Origin: an uncultured Porphyromonas sp.
GTDB taxonomy: Bacteria > Bacteroidota > Bacteroidia > Bacteroidales > Porphyromonadaceae
Direction: 5' to 3'
DNA length: 15,365 nt
NCBI GenBank assembly: GCA_945867245.1
Contig: CAMBHQ010000008.1
Span: 1 to 15,365 of the forward strand
Part shown: piece after piece, positions 7,268 to 14,237 of the stretch
How the letters are laid out: every line of letters starts with the position of its first letter
Numbering within the stretch: position 1 is the stretch's first letter
Position numbers and translations under genes: made by a program
The notes under the pieces: generated by a model
Database searches by the model: none
Told to the model about the DNA's origin: nothing
Seen by the model: the letters and a program-made list of their open reading frames with translations, nothing else

Positions 7268-7382
7268 CTTAGTAACTTGCCATTTGGCTTCCTAGTAGCC
7301 GGACCTTTGTCCACCTAATAGGTGGACGATCGGCCGCCTATTAGGGGACGACTTGTCTGCCTATTAGGCGGCTATAAGCCCC
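7268..7382. repeat. Five contiguous 23-bp degenerate palindromic units
   Basis: Units start at 7268, 7291, 7314, 7337 and 7360, exactly 23 bp apart and with no spacers. Each begins with CCTAnTAGG or a close variant and continues with a second small inverted repeat (GGAC-CTTT-GTCC in unit 2, GGC-TATAA-GCC in unit 5, GCC-ATTT-GGC in unit 1). Positions 1, 3, 4, 6, 7, 19 and 21 are invariant in all five. Neighbouring units can also pair with each other, for example GTCCACC-TAATA-GGTGGAC (7309-7327). The array lies in the 294-bp gap before dnaG; no ORF is credible there. Confidence 0.75.
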
Positions 7383-7532
7383 ATAAATAGTAGCTCTCCG
7401 TGGAGGTATGTGGCGGCCTTTGCTCGTTGCTTTTATGGACATATGCCTTGGCGGTACTCACTACTAAGGTATTTATTGGTGTGTCAGCCTTGCCCCTTAT
7501 TGGGGTAGGTGCTTATTCTCCTCTAGAGTCTG

Positions 7533-7540
7533 TATCTTTG
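7533..7540 (+). promoter_or_regulatory. -7 promoter box of dnaG, nearly leaderless
   Basis: TATCTTTG matches TAnnTTTG, and the dnaG ATG begins only 5 nt after its last base. Transcription would start at or within a few bases of the start codon. Confidence 0.55.
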
Positions 7541-7544
7541 TGCT

Positions 7545-9656
7545 ATGATAGATGCTCAGACCAAACAGCGCATTCTCGATAGCGCCAATATCCTAGAGGT
7601 GGTATCGGATTACGTTAGCCTGCGCCGTAGTGGCGTGAGCTACGTTGGCCTGTGCCCCTTCCATAGCGACCGTCGTCCGAGCTTCTACGTCTCGCCTAGT
7701 AAGAATGTATGTAAGTGCTTTTCCTGTGGTGAGGGCGGTAGCCCTGTACACTTCATCATGAAGCACGAGCAACTCTCGTACAACGATGCGTTGAGGCTCC
7801 TAGCCAAAAAGTATCGCATCGAGATTGTCGAGCGCGAAGAGACGGACGAGGAACGCGAGGCTGCCAACGAGCGTCAGAGCCTTTTTGTCGTTAATGAATA
7901 TGCGGCTCAGTTCTTCGTCGACCAGCTGCAAAACACCGAGGAGGGGCGCAACGTGGGGCTTGCCTACTTCCGTGAGCGTGGCATACGTCCCGAGACGATT
8001 GAGAAGTTTGGCCTCGGCTATTCGCCCGAGAGTCGGGACGAGCTGACCCGCCGTGCGCTCGATGCGGGCTATCCGCTAGAGCGCCTTGTGGCCACGGGCG
8101 TGAGCATTCAGTATGACGACAAGCCACCGCTAGACCGCTTCCGTGGTCGTGTTATCTTCCCCGTGCGCAACCTCAGTGGGCAATACGTTGCCTTCGGTGG
8201 TCGTGTGATGAGCAAGACGGACAAGACCGCAAAGTATGTCAATTCGCCCGAGAGCCTTATCTACTCCAAGAGCCGAGAACTGTACGGCCTCTATTGGGCC
8301 AAGCAGGCCATCAGTCGTGCCGACAAGTGCTATATGGTGGAGGGCTATACGGACGTATTGTCTATGCATCAGGCAGGTATCGAGAACGTAGTCGCTAGCT
8401 CGGGTACGGCCCTGACGGTACAGCAGATACGGCTACTAAGGCGCTTTACGACGCATATCACGGTACTCTACGATGGCGACCGAGCGGGTATCAAGGCGGC
8501 TATGCGTGGTATCGACCTCTTGCTCGAGGAGGGCATGGAGGTCAAGGCCGTCCGCCTCCCCGAGGGCGAAGACCCCGATAGCTATGCGCAGAGCCATTCG
8601 GCAGAGGAGCTGCTCGCCTTCTTGCAGGCGGAGGAGACGGACTTTATCCACTTCAAAATACAGGAATACTGGGAGGATATGCAGCGTGATGCTAATCTGC
8701 GCGCCACGCTGACTGCCGATATCCTGCATAGCATTGCGCTAATCCCCGATGCCATCCGTCGTGCTGTGCTCATTCAGACGAGTGCCGCCGAGCTTCGGCT
8801 CGACGAGCAGTTGCTCTCGGGCGAGGTCGCCAAGATGCGCGCTCAGGGGGTACGTGCCAGTGGGGGCGAGGTCGTAGGGGGAGCGCGAGCGGGGGCTAGC
8901 CCTCAGGCTCAGACCGTAGCGCCAGCCCCTCCGTCGCCAACGGCACAGCCCGCCCGTCTAGCCCCTATCGCCCCTGCGCCGGATGGACGCGGGCCTTATC
9001 GCCACGAGCTAGCGCTATTGCGCCTATTGATGCAGCGTGGCGAGCGTTATATCCTGCCCCTTATTCAGACGGAGACGGGCTATGAATATCAGTATTATCA
9101 GATTGCGCCCTTCGTTAGGCAGGAGCTAGAGCTCGATAATATTATGGAGGACCTGTCGCCCGTGTGTCGGGAGATTATCCACGAAGCTGCGGAGCACACG
9201 CAGCCCGAGGGGACGAGCAGCGCCTCGCTCTTTATCAATCACGAGCAGGAGGAGATACGCCGTCTGGCCTCCGACCTCTTGGCTGCCGACCTAGCACAGC
9301 ATTATCAGGAGGACGAGGAGCCACAGGACTACAAGCTGTCGAACCTCCTCATCAACCTACAGGAGGCCAAGGACGAGGGTATGCGGGCTGATGCCGAGGC
9401 TAAGCTAGAGGCCTATCGGGAGGAGCTGCGACTCAAGCGTCAGCAACACGATGCTCAGGTCGTGCAGTGGGAGCTAGACCAGATCCGTATGGCTATCGTG
9501 CTGGAGAGCATCAGCAGCATACAGCGACGTATGGTCGAGGCCGAGCGGGCGGGGGATATGCCCCTATTGGTCGAGCTGGTGCAGCAGCTTCAGGAGGAGA
9601 ATGCCTTCAAGCTCGAGCTGGCGCAGGCCCTAGGCGAGAGAACAATTAAGGCCTAA
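7545..9656 (+). CDS. dnaG: DNA primase DnaG
   Basis: Replication primase, 703 aa, which makes RNA primers at the fork in contact with the DnaB helicase. The N-terminal zinc-binding domain has Cys37, His40, Cys58 and Cys61 (CPFH...CFSC). The RNA polymerase core and Toprim domain carry EGYTD (266-270), YDGD (309-312) and EDPDSY (342-347). A low-complexity Ala/Pro/Gly linker (about 430-480) leads to a helical C-terminal region that should bind DnaB. The start is fixed by the usual MID...Q N-terminus. The length is normal for Bacteroidetes. No rpsU or rpoD neighbour is present; an exported thioredoxin gene follows 70 nt downstream. Confidence 0.97.
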   Translation: MIDAQTKQRILDSANILEVVSDYVSLRRSGVSYVGLCPFHSDRRPSFYVSPSKNVCKCFSCGEGGSPVHFIMKHEQLSYNDALRLLAKKYRIEIVEREETDEEREAANERQSLFVVNEYAAQFFVDQLQNTEEGRNVGLAYFRERGIRPETIEKFGLGYSPESRDELTRRALDAGYPLERLVATGVSIQYDDKPPLDRFRGRVIFPVRNLSGQYVAFGGRVMSKTDKTAKYVNSPESLIYSKSRELYGLYWAKQAISRADKCYMVEGYTDVLSMHQAGIENVVASSGTALTVQQIRLLRRFTTHITVLYDGDRAGIKAAMRGIDLLLEEGMEVKAVRLPEGEDPDSYAQSHSAEELLAFLQAEETDFIHFKIQEYWEDMQRDANLRATLTADILHSIALIPDAIRRAVLIQTSAAELRLDEQLLSGEVAKMRAQGVRASGGEVVGGARAGASPQAQTVAPAPPSPTAQPARLAPIAPAPDGRGPYRHELALLRLLMQRGERYILPLIQTETGYEYQYYQIAPFVRQELELDNIMEDLSPVCREIIHEAAEHTQPEGTSSASLFINHEQEEIRRLASDLLAADLAQHYQEDEEPQDYKLSNLLINLQEAKDEGMRADAEAKLEAYREELRLKRQQHDAQVVQWELDQIRMAIVLESISSIQRRMVEAERAGDMPLLVELVQQLQEENAFKLELAQALGERTIKA

Positions 9657-9726
9657 GTGCCGTTAATATAGAGAGGTGTACGCCTGTGGGAGAGCACCTA
9701 GTACTAATCCAACAAACGTTTAACGT

Positions 9727-10209
9727 ATGAGAAAGAATATCCTGACCCTAGGGCTAATGTCCCTAATGAGCCTGGGAGCAATGGCTTGCACTTCGAATGC
9801 TACGCAGGCGAGCAACGTGGCCTCAGCCCAGACAGCACAAGCAGAGAAGGTAATCAAGCACATCGATGCTAAGTTTATGCGCGAGCATATCTTCGACTAT
9901 AAGGCTAACCCCTCGAAGTTCGTCTTCAAGGGCAAGCGTCCTGCCATCCTCGACTTTTATGCCGACTGGTGTGGTCCCTGCCGTCAGCTATCGCCCCGCC
10001 TAGAGGCTCTAGCCAAGAAGTACGCAGGCCAGATAGATGTGTATAAGATTAACGTGGACAACGAGACGGAGCTCTCACGTGTCTTCGGCGTTCAGAGCAT
10101 CCCTATGTTGCTCTTCATCAAGCCAGACGGCTCTACTCCGTCTGTGTCTCAGGGCGCTCTTAGCACCGAGCAGTTGGAGGCCGAGATACAGAACTTGCTC
10201 AAAAAGTAA
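9727..10209 (+). CDS. Exported thioredoxin-fold protein
   Basis: A 160-aa thioredoxin-like protein with an export signal. The first 20 residues are hydrophobic (ILTLGLMSLMSLGAMA) and are followed by Cys21, so it may be a lipoprotein, although the residue three before the cysteine is Ala where Leu is usual. The mature domain has the WCGPC active site (81-85) and the cis-proline motif SIPM. It probably reduces or isomerises disulphides in the periplasm or on the membrane. It lies 70 nt after dnaG on the same strand and ends before a strong terminator. No clear own promoter is visible. Confidence 0.9.
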   Translation: MRKNILTLGLMSLMSLGAMACTSNATQASNVASAQTAQAEKVIKHIDAKFMREHIFDYKANPSKFVFKGKRPAILDFYADWCGPCRQLSPRLEALAKKYAGQIDVYKINVDNETELSRVFGVQSIPMLLFIKPDGSTPSVSQGALSTEQLEAEIQNLLKK

Positions 10210-10288
10210 GCTCCTGTTACATCAAAAAACTAGATAAATTTAGGCCTTTCGATTAGTTTATCGTATTGTGCTTATTTGTTTCTTAGAT

Positions 10289-10334
10289 AAAGCACAAAGT
10301 GCCGACTCAATAACGAGTCGGCACTTTGTGCTTT
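10289..10334 (+). terminator. Strong intrinsic terminator after the thioredoxin gene
   Basis: The perfect 20-bp stem 10289-10308 / 10315-10334 has the loop AATAAC. Its arms begin with AAA and end with TTT, so it can work on both strands. An upstream copy of TTGTGCTT (10266-10273) could pair with the left arm in its place. Confidence 0.88.
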
Positions 10335-10404
10335 GTTTGGATATGTTATTTCGTGCATTTAATTGCGTATTGCTCTTATTGTTTGCTCTTTTATGCGTTT
10401 TGTG

Positions 10405-10436
10405 TTTGGATAATTAGCGAACTCTTCTTACATTTG
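10405..10436 (+). promoter_or_regulatory. Consensus Bacteroidetes promoter with no ORF behind it
   Basis: TTTG (10405-10408), 20 nt, then TACATTTG (10429-10436): both elements and the spacing match TTTG-N19-21-TAnnTTTG. The inferred start is near 10443. The next gene start is over 400 nt away, with terminator-like hairpins in between. Confidence 0.65.
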
Positions 10437-10442
10437 CAACAG

Positions 10443-10615
10443 AGGGACAGTGCGATAATTATCAGGATGTCTGATAACGTTGCGACTTTTTGGTAGGCAC
10501 GGGGATATCTTACTCTTCTATGCGTCATTTGTGCCTATTGTATAGAGGTATTAAGCAGCGAAGCAAATAACTATCTTGCTGTGCATACTCAGCAAGGTGT
10601 CTCTTGAGTTTTTTT
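10443..10615 (+). ncRNA. Candidate small RNA, possibly 6S-like
   Basis: A non-coding unit of about 175 nt behind a consensus promoter, ending at seven T (10609-10615). The 5' segment GAGGGACA (10442-10449) can pair with TGTCTCTT (10598-10605) near the 3' end over 8 bp with two G-U pairs. Inner helices are TTATCAG/CTGATAA (10459-10477), a 9-bp helix 10492-10500 / 10531-10539, and CTTGCTG/CAGCAAG (10575-10596). Size and paired ends resemble 6S RNA (the Bacteroidales-1 class is a known relative), but the fold looks branched and I cannot confirm the class. A long integrase leader is the alternative. Boundaries are inferred. Confidence 0.45.
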
Positions 10616-10633
10616 CATATCATTGTGTTCTTT

Positions 10634-10671
10634 GGCGGGGGTGTTCGGGAGGATACCCCCGCTAAGTTTTT
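10634..10671 (+). terminator. GC-rich intrinsic terminator
   Basis: The stem 10634-10643 / 10654-10663 (GCGGGGGT/ACCCCCGC core) has a 10-nt loop and is followed by AAGTTTTT. It separates the upstream small-RNA candidate from the integrase gene and may be its second terminator. Confidence 0.75.
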
Positions 10672-10754
10672 CTACCCTTTATAAATCAGTGGTTTACGTG
10701 TGCTAGTGTTTGATTATTAGGCAGTTAGATTGAGTTGCTTAGGCGGGTATTTTC

Positions 10755-10787
10755 TTTGTTATCGGTTATTGTTATTAAGTACCTTTT
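10755..10787 (+). promoter_or_regulatory. Probable integrase promoter
   Basis: TTTG (10755-10758), 21 nt, then TACCTTTT (10780-10787), one base from TAnnTTTG. The inferred start is near 10794, leaving a leader of about 67 nt before the ATG at 10861. It overlaps the direct and inverted repeats of a putative att region. Confidence 0.45.
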
Positions 10788-10830
10788 ATGTACTTTTATG
10801 GACAAAAGTGGCCGTCAAATGGCCGTCAGG
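10780..10830. repeat. Direct and inverted repeats before int, possible att or arm sites
   Basis: Two copies of TGGCCGTCA (10809-10817 and 10820-10828) are 11 bp apart, about one helical turn. Just upstream are the 10-bp tandem ACCTTTTATG / TACTTTTATG (10781-10800) and the inverted repeat ACTTTT-ATGGAC-AAAAGT (10792-10809), whose 6-bp centre fits a tyrosine-recombinase core. The other element end is outside the window, so an att site cannot be proved. Confidence 0.4.
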
Positions 10831-10860
10831 TTTTTAATGAACATAGCAACAGAGTGAGCG

Positions 10861-12012
10861 ATGAATGGAAAGCATACCCCGCCCAAGTTTGGGGGCGGTA
10901 AAAAGGTTAAGATGTACCTGCAGGAAAGTAAAGCCGAGCAGGGGGTGTATCATTTGTACCTACGATGGAACGAAAAGGGGAAACGGAAGAAAGTGGCCCT
11001 CAATAGATGGGTGCTATCTAGAGAGCGCCTCAAGGTTGCGAGCAGTGTAGAGCGAGAGCAGAGTCGGACAAATGCAGAGATAGCCGAGATGATGAGGGCC
11101 AAGATGGAGCAAGAATTGATTGAGGGTACAACTGGCATAGTATCAGCCAAGCGCAAGCGAGGGCGGGCGTTTTTGCCCTACTATGATAAGCTAATGGCAG
11201 GTAAGGGGGATAAGACCAAAGAGCAATACAAGAATACCCGAGCTTACATTGTGGAGTTTGCTGGAGAAGATTTGGTATTTGGGGATATTACTCGGGAGTG
11301 GTGCAAAGACTTTCAGCTATTCCTCTCCGAGCGGGTAAGCCGTAAGACTAAAAAACAGCTATCAGCCCACACACGTGCCACGGCTTTCAAGTTGCTAAAG
11401 GCGGTAATACACGATGCGATAGCGGAGGGGGTTATGAGTTCCGACCCTACATACAAGATAACGCCCCCCAAGGGAGAGGATAAGTTGGAGTATTTGGGCG
11501 ATGATGAGATAGAGCGCTTAGAAGCCCACTACAGGGAGCGCCCGAGCGATGAGGTATTGAGGGCGTTTCTGTTTTCGTGTTATGCAGGCCTGCGACTAAG
11601 CGATATAGAGAGTCTAACGTGGGGCAGCGTGAAGCGTTCCTCTGAGTCGGCCGTGTCTATCTACTACAAACAGCAAAAGACACAGCAAAGCCAAGCGATA
11701 CCGCTAAGTAGGGACGCTATACGCTTGCTAGGGGTGCAACCCAAGGGGGCAGGGCGTGATACAAGGGTGTTTGGCTTGCGCTACCGAGCTGATACAGGCA
11801 CAAGGATAAAGCGGATAGGGTTTGCAGTGCTAGGCCGAGATATTACCTATCATATATCTAGGCACACTTTTGCAATGAGAGCGCTTGAGCGGGGTGTGAA
11901 TGCTATTACGATTAAAGAGATGCTCGGCCACGCTGATATACAGACTACAATGAAGTATGCAAGAGCGAGTAAGCGCTCGCTATTGAATGATGTAGATAAG
12001 CTAAACGGATAA
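10861..12012 (+). CDS. int: Tyrosine recombinase / integrase
   Basis: Site-specific recombinase, 383 aa, of the phage-integrase family, expected to insert and excise the element it heads. The order is an N-terminal arm-type domain (about 15-90), a SAM-like core-binding domain (about 100-205), and a catalytic domain with Arg245 (AGLRLSD), Lys273 (QQKTQQ), His331 and Arg334 (HISRHTF), His357 (LGHADI) and the nucleophile Tyr366 (MKYA). All catalytic residues are present, so it is probably active. It is followed 3 nt later by the coiled-coil gene, suggesting one operon. Confidence 0.95.
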   Translation: MNGKHTPPKFGGGKKVKMYLQESKAEQGVYHLYLRWNEKGKRKKVALNRWVLSRERLKVASSVEREQSRTNAEIAEMMRAKMEQELIEGTTGIVSAKRKRGRAFLPYYDKLMAGKGDKTKEQYKNTRAYIVEFAGEDLVFGDITREWCKDFQLFLSERVSRKTKKQLSAHTRATAFKLLKAVIHDAIAEGVMSSDPTYKITPPKGEDKLEYLGDDEIERLEAHYRERPSDEVLRAFLFSCYAGLRLSDIESLTWGSVKRSSESAVSIYYKQQKTQQSQAIPLSRDAIRLLGVQPKGAGRDTRVFGLRYRADTGTRIKRIGFAVLGRDITYHISRHTFAMRALERGVNAITIKEMLGHADIQTTMKYARASKRSLLNDVDKLNG

Positions 12013-12015
12013 GGT

Positions 12016-12855
12016 ATGGATAATGATGTAAAACTATTTAGGGCGCTTAATGCGTTCCGAGAGCAAGCGTTTAAGGCGTGGGGTTTTCTAAGTAGCCTAG
12101 TGCAGTATGCAGGCTATGGGGTGGACGATCTAGCTACCCTAGATGTAGAGGGCAAAGAGTTACCGATAAGCCCAAGCGAGTTTGAGCTAAGCTGGCTAAG
12201 GGTGTGCGAGGCGTTGGTATTGTCCGATGAGCCAGACACGTGGCACTACAAGGTAGGGGAAGTATATAGGTATGTATGCGGGCTTGATTTAGGCTTTAAT
12301 GGCTATAGCCCGATACCGACAGCTATACAGGCTCTAGATGCGGAAGAGCGACTGGCGGGGCTAAGTACCTTATCGGAGGTTTGTTTGTCTTTGGGGCGTG
12401 TGGCAAAGCAGAGTGATAGGATGTCCCGAGATGCTATTAGGACGCTATACAAGAATGAAGTGGAGCGTATACGAGCCAAGCACAAGGCCCGAGAGGATGA
12501 AGAGCTATACAGGGAGATAGCCCCCGAGTTGCTAGAGGCGCAATGTACAGCGGGGGCTACCCTAGAGCAAGCAAACGCCCCCGAGGTTGTAGGCTTGCAG
12601 GCTAAGATAAAAGAGCTAGAGCAGGCCCTAGAAGAGAGCAGGCAGTCTCTAGAAGCGAGTGAAGCAGAGCGAGAAAAGCTGGCCGAGGTGTTGAATGAGT
12701 TTGCGGAGAATGAAGCTAGCGGGCCTAGCGATGTTATAAAGCGAGTACTAATGGCTAAGGGCGTGCAGGGGGTGTATCGTCTGTGCAGGGTGTTAGACAA
12801 AGCCAAGGATAGGGGGGGTTATTACCGAGGTGGCAGGGAGGTTACAATGGGTTAA
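12016..12855 (+). CDS. Hypothetical element protein with coiled coil, probably frameshifted at its end
   Basis: A 279-aa protein, family not recognised. The first 130 residues look globular; a charged helical stretch begins near 140 (SLYKNEVERIRAKHKARED type), and a heptad-like coiled coil spans about 195-240 (KIKELEQALEESRQSLEASEAEREKLAEV, read in parts). It starts 3 nt after int. The last residues (GGYYRGGREVTMG) follow a run of seven G (12812-12818). Removing one G would continue the frame into the next ORF and give one protein of about 350 aa. It may be a mobilization or replication accessory protein, but nothing proves that. Confidence 0.65.
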   Translation: MDNDVKLFRALNAFREQAFKAWGFLSSLVQYAGYGVDDLATLDVEGKELPISPSEFELSWLRVCEALVLSDEPDTWHYKVGEVYRYVCGLDLGFNGYSPIPTAIQALDAEERLAGLSTLSEVCLSLGRVAKQSDRMSRDAIRTLYKNEVERIRAKHKAREDEELYREIAPELLEAQCTAGATLEQANAPEVVGLQAKIKELEQALEESRQSLEASEAEREKLAEVLNEFAENEASGPSDVIKRVLMAKGVQGVYRLCRVLDKAKDRGGYYRGGREVTMG

Positions 12856-13069
12856 GAGTAGGGCGTTACATAAAACTCAGTGTGCCTATATGGTAGCAAC
12901 GTTGGATGCCGAGTTCTACCCCGAGGATGATAAAGTGTGTTGGAGCGATTGGGGTAAGCTTATAGGAGGAATACCCGATAGAAAACTAGGCAACCTAAAG
13001 TCTCAAAAAAAGCACCACGATACGACTATTGAGGGCAAAGATGTTATTGATGCCCTTTTTGATGATTAG
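12830..13069 (+). CDS. Probable C-terminal part of the preceding protein, out of frame
   Basis: A 79-residue frame starting at a GTG inside the previous gene, in the +1 frame. The first ATG in the frame is at 12890, giving 59 aa. The frame is open upstream of the GTG back into the seven-G run, and the residues before it (GVITEVAGRLQWVKSRALHKT) look as protein-like as those after it. It lacks an upstream ribosome binding site. It is best read as the tail of the upstream coiled-coil protein, joined by slippage or separated by a one-base insertion. A terminator follows. Confidence 0.5.
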   Translation: MAGRLQWVKSRALHKTQCAYMVATLDAEFYPEDDKVCWSDWGKLIGGIPDRKLGNLKSQKKHHDTTIEGKDVIDALFDD

Positions 13070-13097
13070 GGCGTGGCGCTTGCTCTGTACATAGTAG

Positions 13098-13139
13098 AAG
13101 CCACAGGCGGGGGGGTAATTCCCTTTGCTTGTGGCTTTT
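13098..13139 (+). terminator. Intrinsic terminator of the int operon
   Basis: The stem AAGCCACAGGC (13098-13108) / GCTTGTGGCTT (13127-13137) has one G-T pair, an inner GGG/CCC and a following TTTT. It comes 28 nt after the stop at 13069. Confidence 0.8.
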
Positions 13140-13153
13140 GGCTTGCATAGCGT

Positions 13154-13236
13154 GGGGGTATAAGCCTATAAGCCTTTAGGGGCTGGGGTATAAGCATTCG
13201 TATTGTGGGGGTATAAGCGCTTATAGCAGGCTTATA
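13154..13236. repeat. Iteron-like TATAAGC cluster
   Basis: GGGGTATAAGC occurs three times (13155, 13185, 13208), and a further TATAAGC lies at 13167. Inverted copies GCTTATA start at 13219 and 13230. One direct and one inverted copy form the perfect 14-bp palindrome TATAAGCGCTTATA (13212-13225). No ORF crosses the gap 13070-13367. Such clusters bind Rep, excisionase or repressor proteins; which applies here is not visible. Confidence 0.7.
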
Positions 13237-13336
13237 TGTAGCGCCTTGCTATCGTTCGGAACTTTGCAACAGCAGACCACGCCAAAGGGCGCTAAAGAAT
13301 AGCCGTTAATACTGGCTAGAGATAAAGCCCCCGAGG

Positions 13337-13350
13337 TTGCAGGCCTGCAA
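13337..13350. promoter_or_regulatory. Perfect 14-bp palindrome ahead of the HTH gene
   Basis: TTGCAGG-CCTGCAA, ending 17 nt before the ATG at 13368, is a likely operator. It is embedded in a stretch that resembles a segment of the upstream coiled-coil gene (12575-12597; both share GCCCCCGAGGTTG). Confidence 0.45.
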
Positions 13351-13367
13351 TAAAGATTATAACAAGT

Positions 13368-13712
13368 ATGAGCAAAACGATACAGCCGAGCGAGAGCAGG
13401 CAGACAGCCCCTGCGGGAGGGCTTTTAGGGCTTATGTCAGTAGAGCAAGTAGCGCAAGAGCTAGGGTACTCGGTCTGGCACGTGTATTACCTAACTAGCA
13501 AGGGGATGATACCACACCTCAAGGTTAATGGCGGGCGTTTGCGCTTTGTAGCGTCCGAGATACTAGAGTGGGCAAAGGCAGGGCGTAATGCAAATACCGA
13601 GCGTACAACTGAGATAGAAGCGATGGCCGAGGCTAAGCTCCAAGAGATGAAAGCCAAGAGCAAGGCCAAGCGACAGCGCAAGGGCGCAAAGTCTAATGTA
13701 GCGAGCGTTTAG
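13368..13712 (+). CDS. Excisionase-like helix-turn-helix DNA-binding protein
   Basis: A 114-aa protein with one winged-helix/MerR-like HTH_17-type domain at about 22-72 (LMSVEQVAQELGYS, then VYYLTSKGMIPHLKVNGGRLRF and SEILEWAK). A long, very basic, lysine-rich C-terminal helix (about 84-110) follows. Proteins of this type act as excisionases (directionality factors) or transcriptional regulators in Bacteroidetes elements. It lies downstream of the TATAAGC cluster and the 14-bp palindrome, which are natural candidates for its binding sites. It is 4 nt upstream of the next gene, so the two are co-transcribed. Confidence 0.8.
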   Translation: MSKTIQPSESRQTAPAGGLLGLMSVEQVAQELGYSVWHVYYLTSKGMIPHLKVNGGRLRFVASEILEWAKAGRNANTERTTEIEAMAEAKLQEMKAKSKAKRQRKGAKSNVASV

Positions 13713-13716
13713 GGGT

Positions 13717-14232
13717 ATGAGTATTAGCAAGCAACCACTTACTAGCGTGTACGTATTGGAGGCGGGCCACGCTAAGAGCGCAAGCCGTTATACCACTATC
13801 CAAAGCACAGGGGACTACGAGCCACTAGAGCGCCTATCTAATGGTAATTGCTCTGTGCCGTGGCTCTATGTAACTAACATACCCGACAGATGGAGCAATA
13901 AGGCCCACAAGCGCCCCTGCACGCTCAATACAGGCAAAGCAAATATAAGCGGGCTAACGTTCCCGAACGTGGTACAATATCCGAACGTGGCGTATGGAGA
14001 TATACAGGGGACTAATGATGCGGTACTTGTGATATTTTCAGAGAGCCGAGAGCGTATCAATGTGCTAGTATTTGGGGGGTGCAGGCTGGTAGCGAGCGAG
14101 CTTTGGAGTAGTTACGTAAGTGGTGGGCTATCTACCGAGCTGGAGCGGGTACGCCCAAGGCTACGAGCGACCGAGTATGACAGGGACAATAGCAAAGGGC
14201 GGGAACGCCTACCCGCCCCGCCCCGAGCTTAG
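13717..14232 (+). CDS. Hypothetical element protein, family not recognised
   Basis: A 171-aa protein with no signal peptide or membrane segment. A globular core (about 8-135) contains several aromatic and glycine-rich turns and a short internal repeat (FPNVVQYPNVAYG, from two copies of CCGAACGTGG). The C-terminal 30 residues are rich in Arg, Glu, Pro and Ala. It starts 4 nt after the HTH gene and ends 5 nt before the end of a convergent small ORF. Codon use (CTA, AGG, CGA, AGC) matches the rest of the element. Function unknown. Confidence 0.6.
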   Translation: MSISKQPLTSVYVLEAGHAKSASRYTTIQSTGDYEPLERLSNGNCSVPWLYVTNIPDRWSNKAHKRPCTLNTGKANISGLTFPNVVQYPNVAYGDIQGTNDAVLVIFSESRERINVLVFGGCRLVASELWSSYVSGGLSTELERVRPRLRATEYDRDNSKGRERLPAPPRA

Positions 14233-14237
14233 ACCGC

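Noticed and set aside
7268..7382. CRISPR-like array
   Set aside because: Units are contiguous and degenerate, with no constant repeat plus variable spacer layout, and no cas gene is present.
7400..7582. 60-aa ORF before dnaG
   Set aside because: Overlaps the dnaG start in another frame and spans the promoter; hydrophobic composition alone is not evidence.
12303..12806. Minus-strand 167-aa ORF, Ser/Ala-rich
   Set aside because: Antisense shadow of the coiled-coil gene; composition is what an antisense reading of Glu/Ala/Arg codons gives.
13300..13355. Remnant of a duplicated coiled-coil gene (reads APEVAGLQ then stop)
   Set aside because: The resemblance to 12575-12597 covers only about 23 bp and the frame closes just upstream, so a shared DNA motif or a tiny duplication is as likely; kept only as a note on the palindrome.
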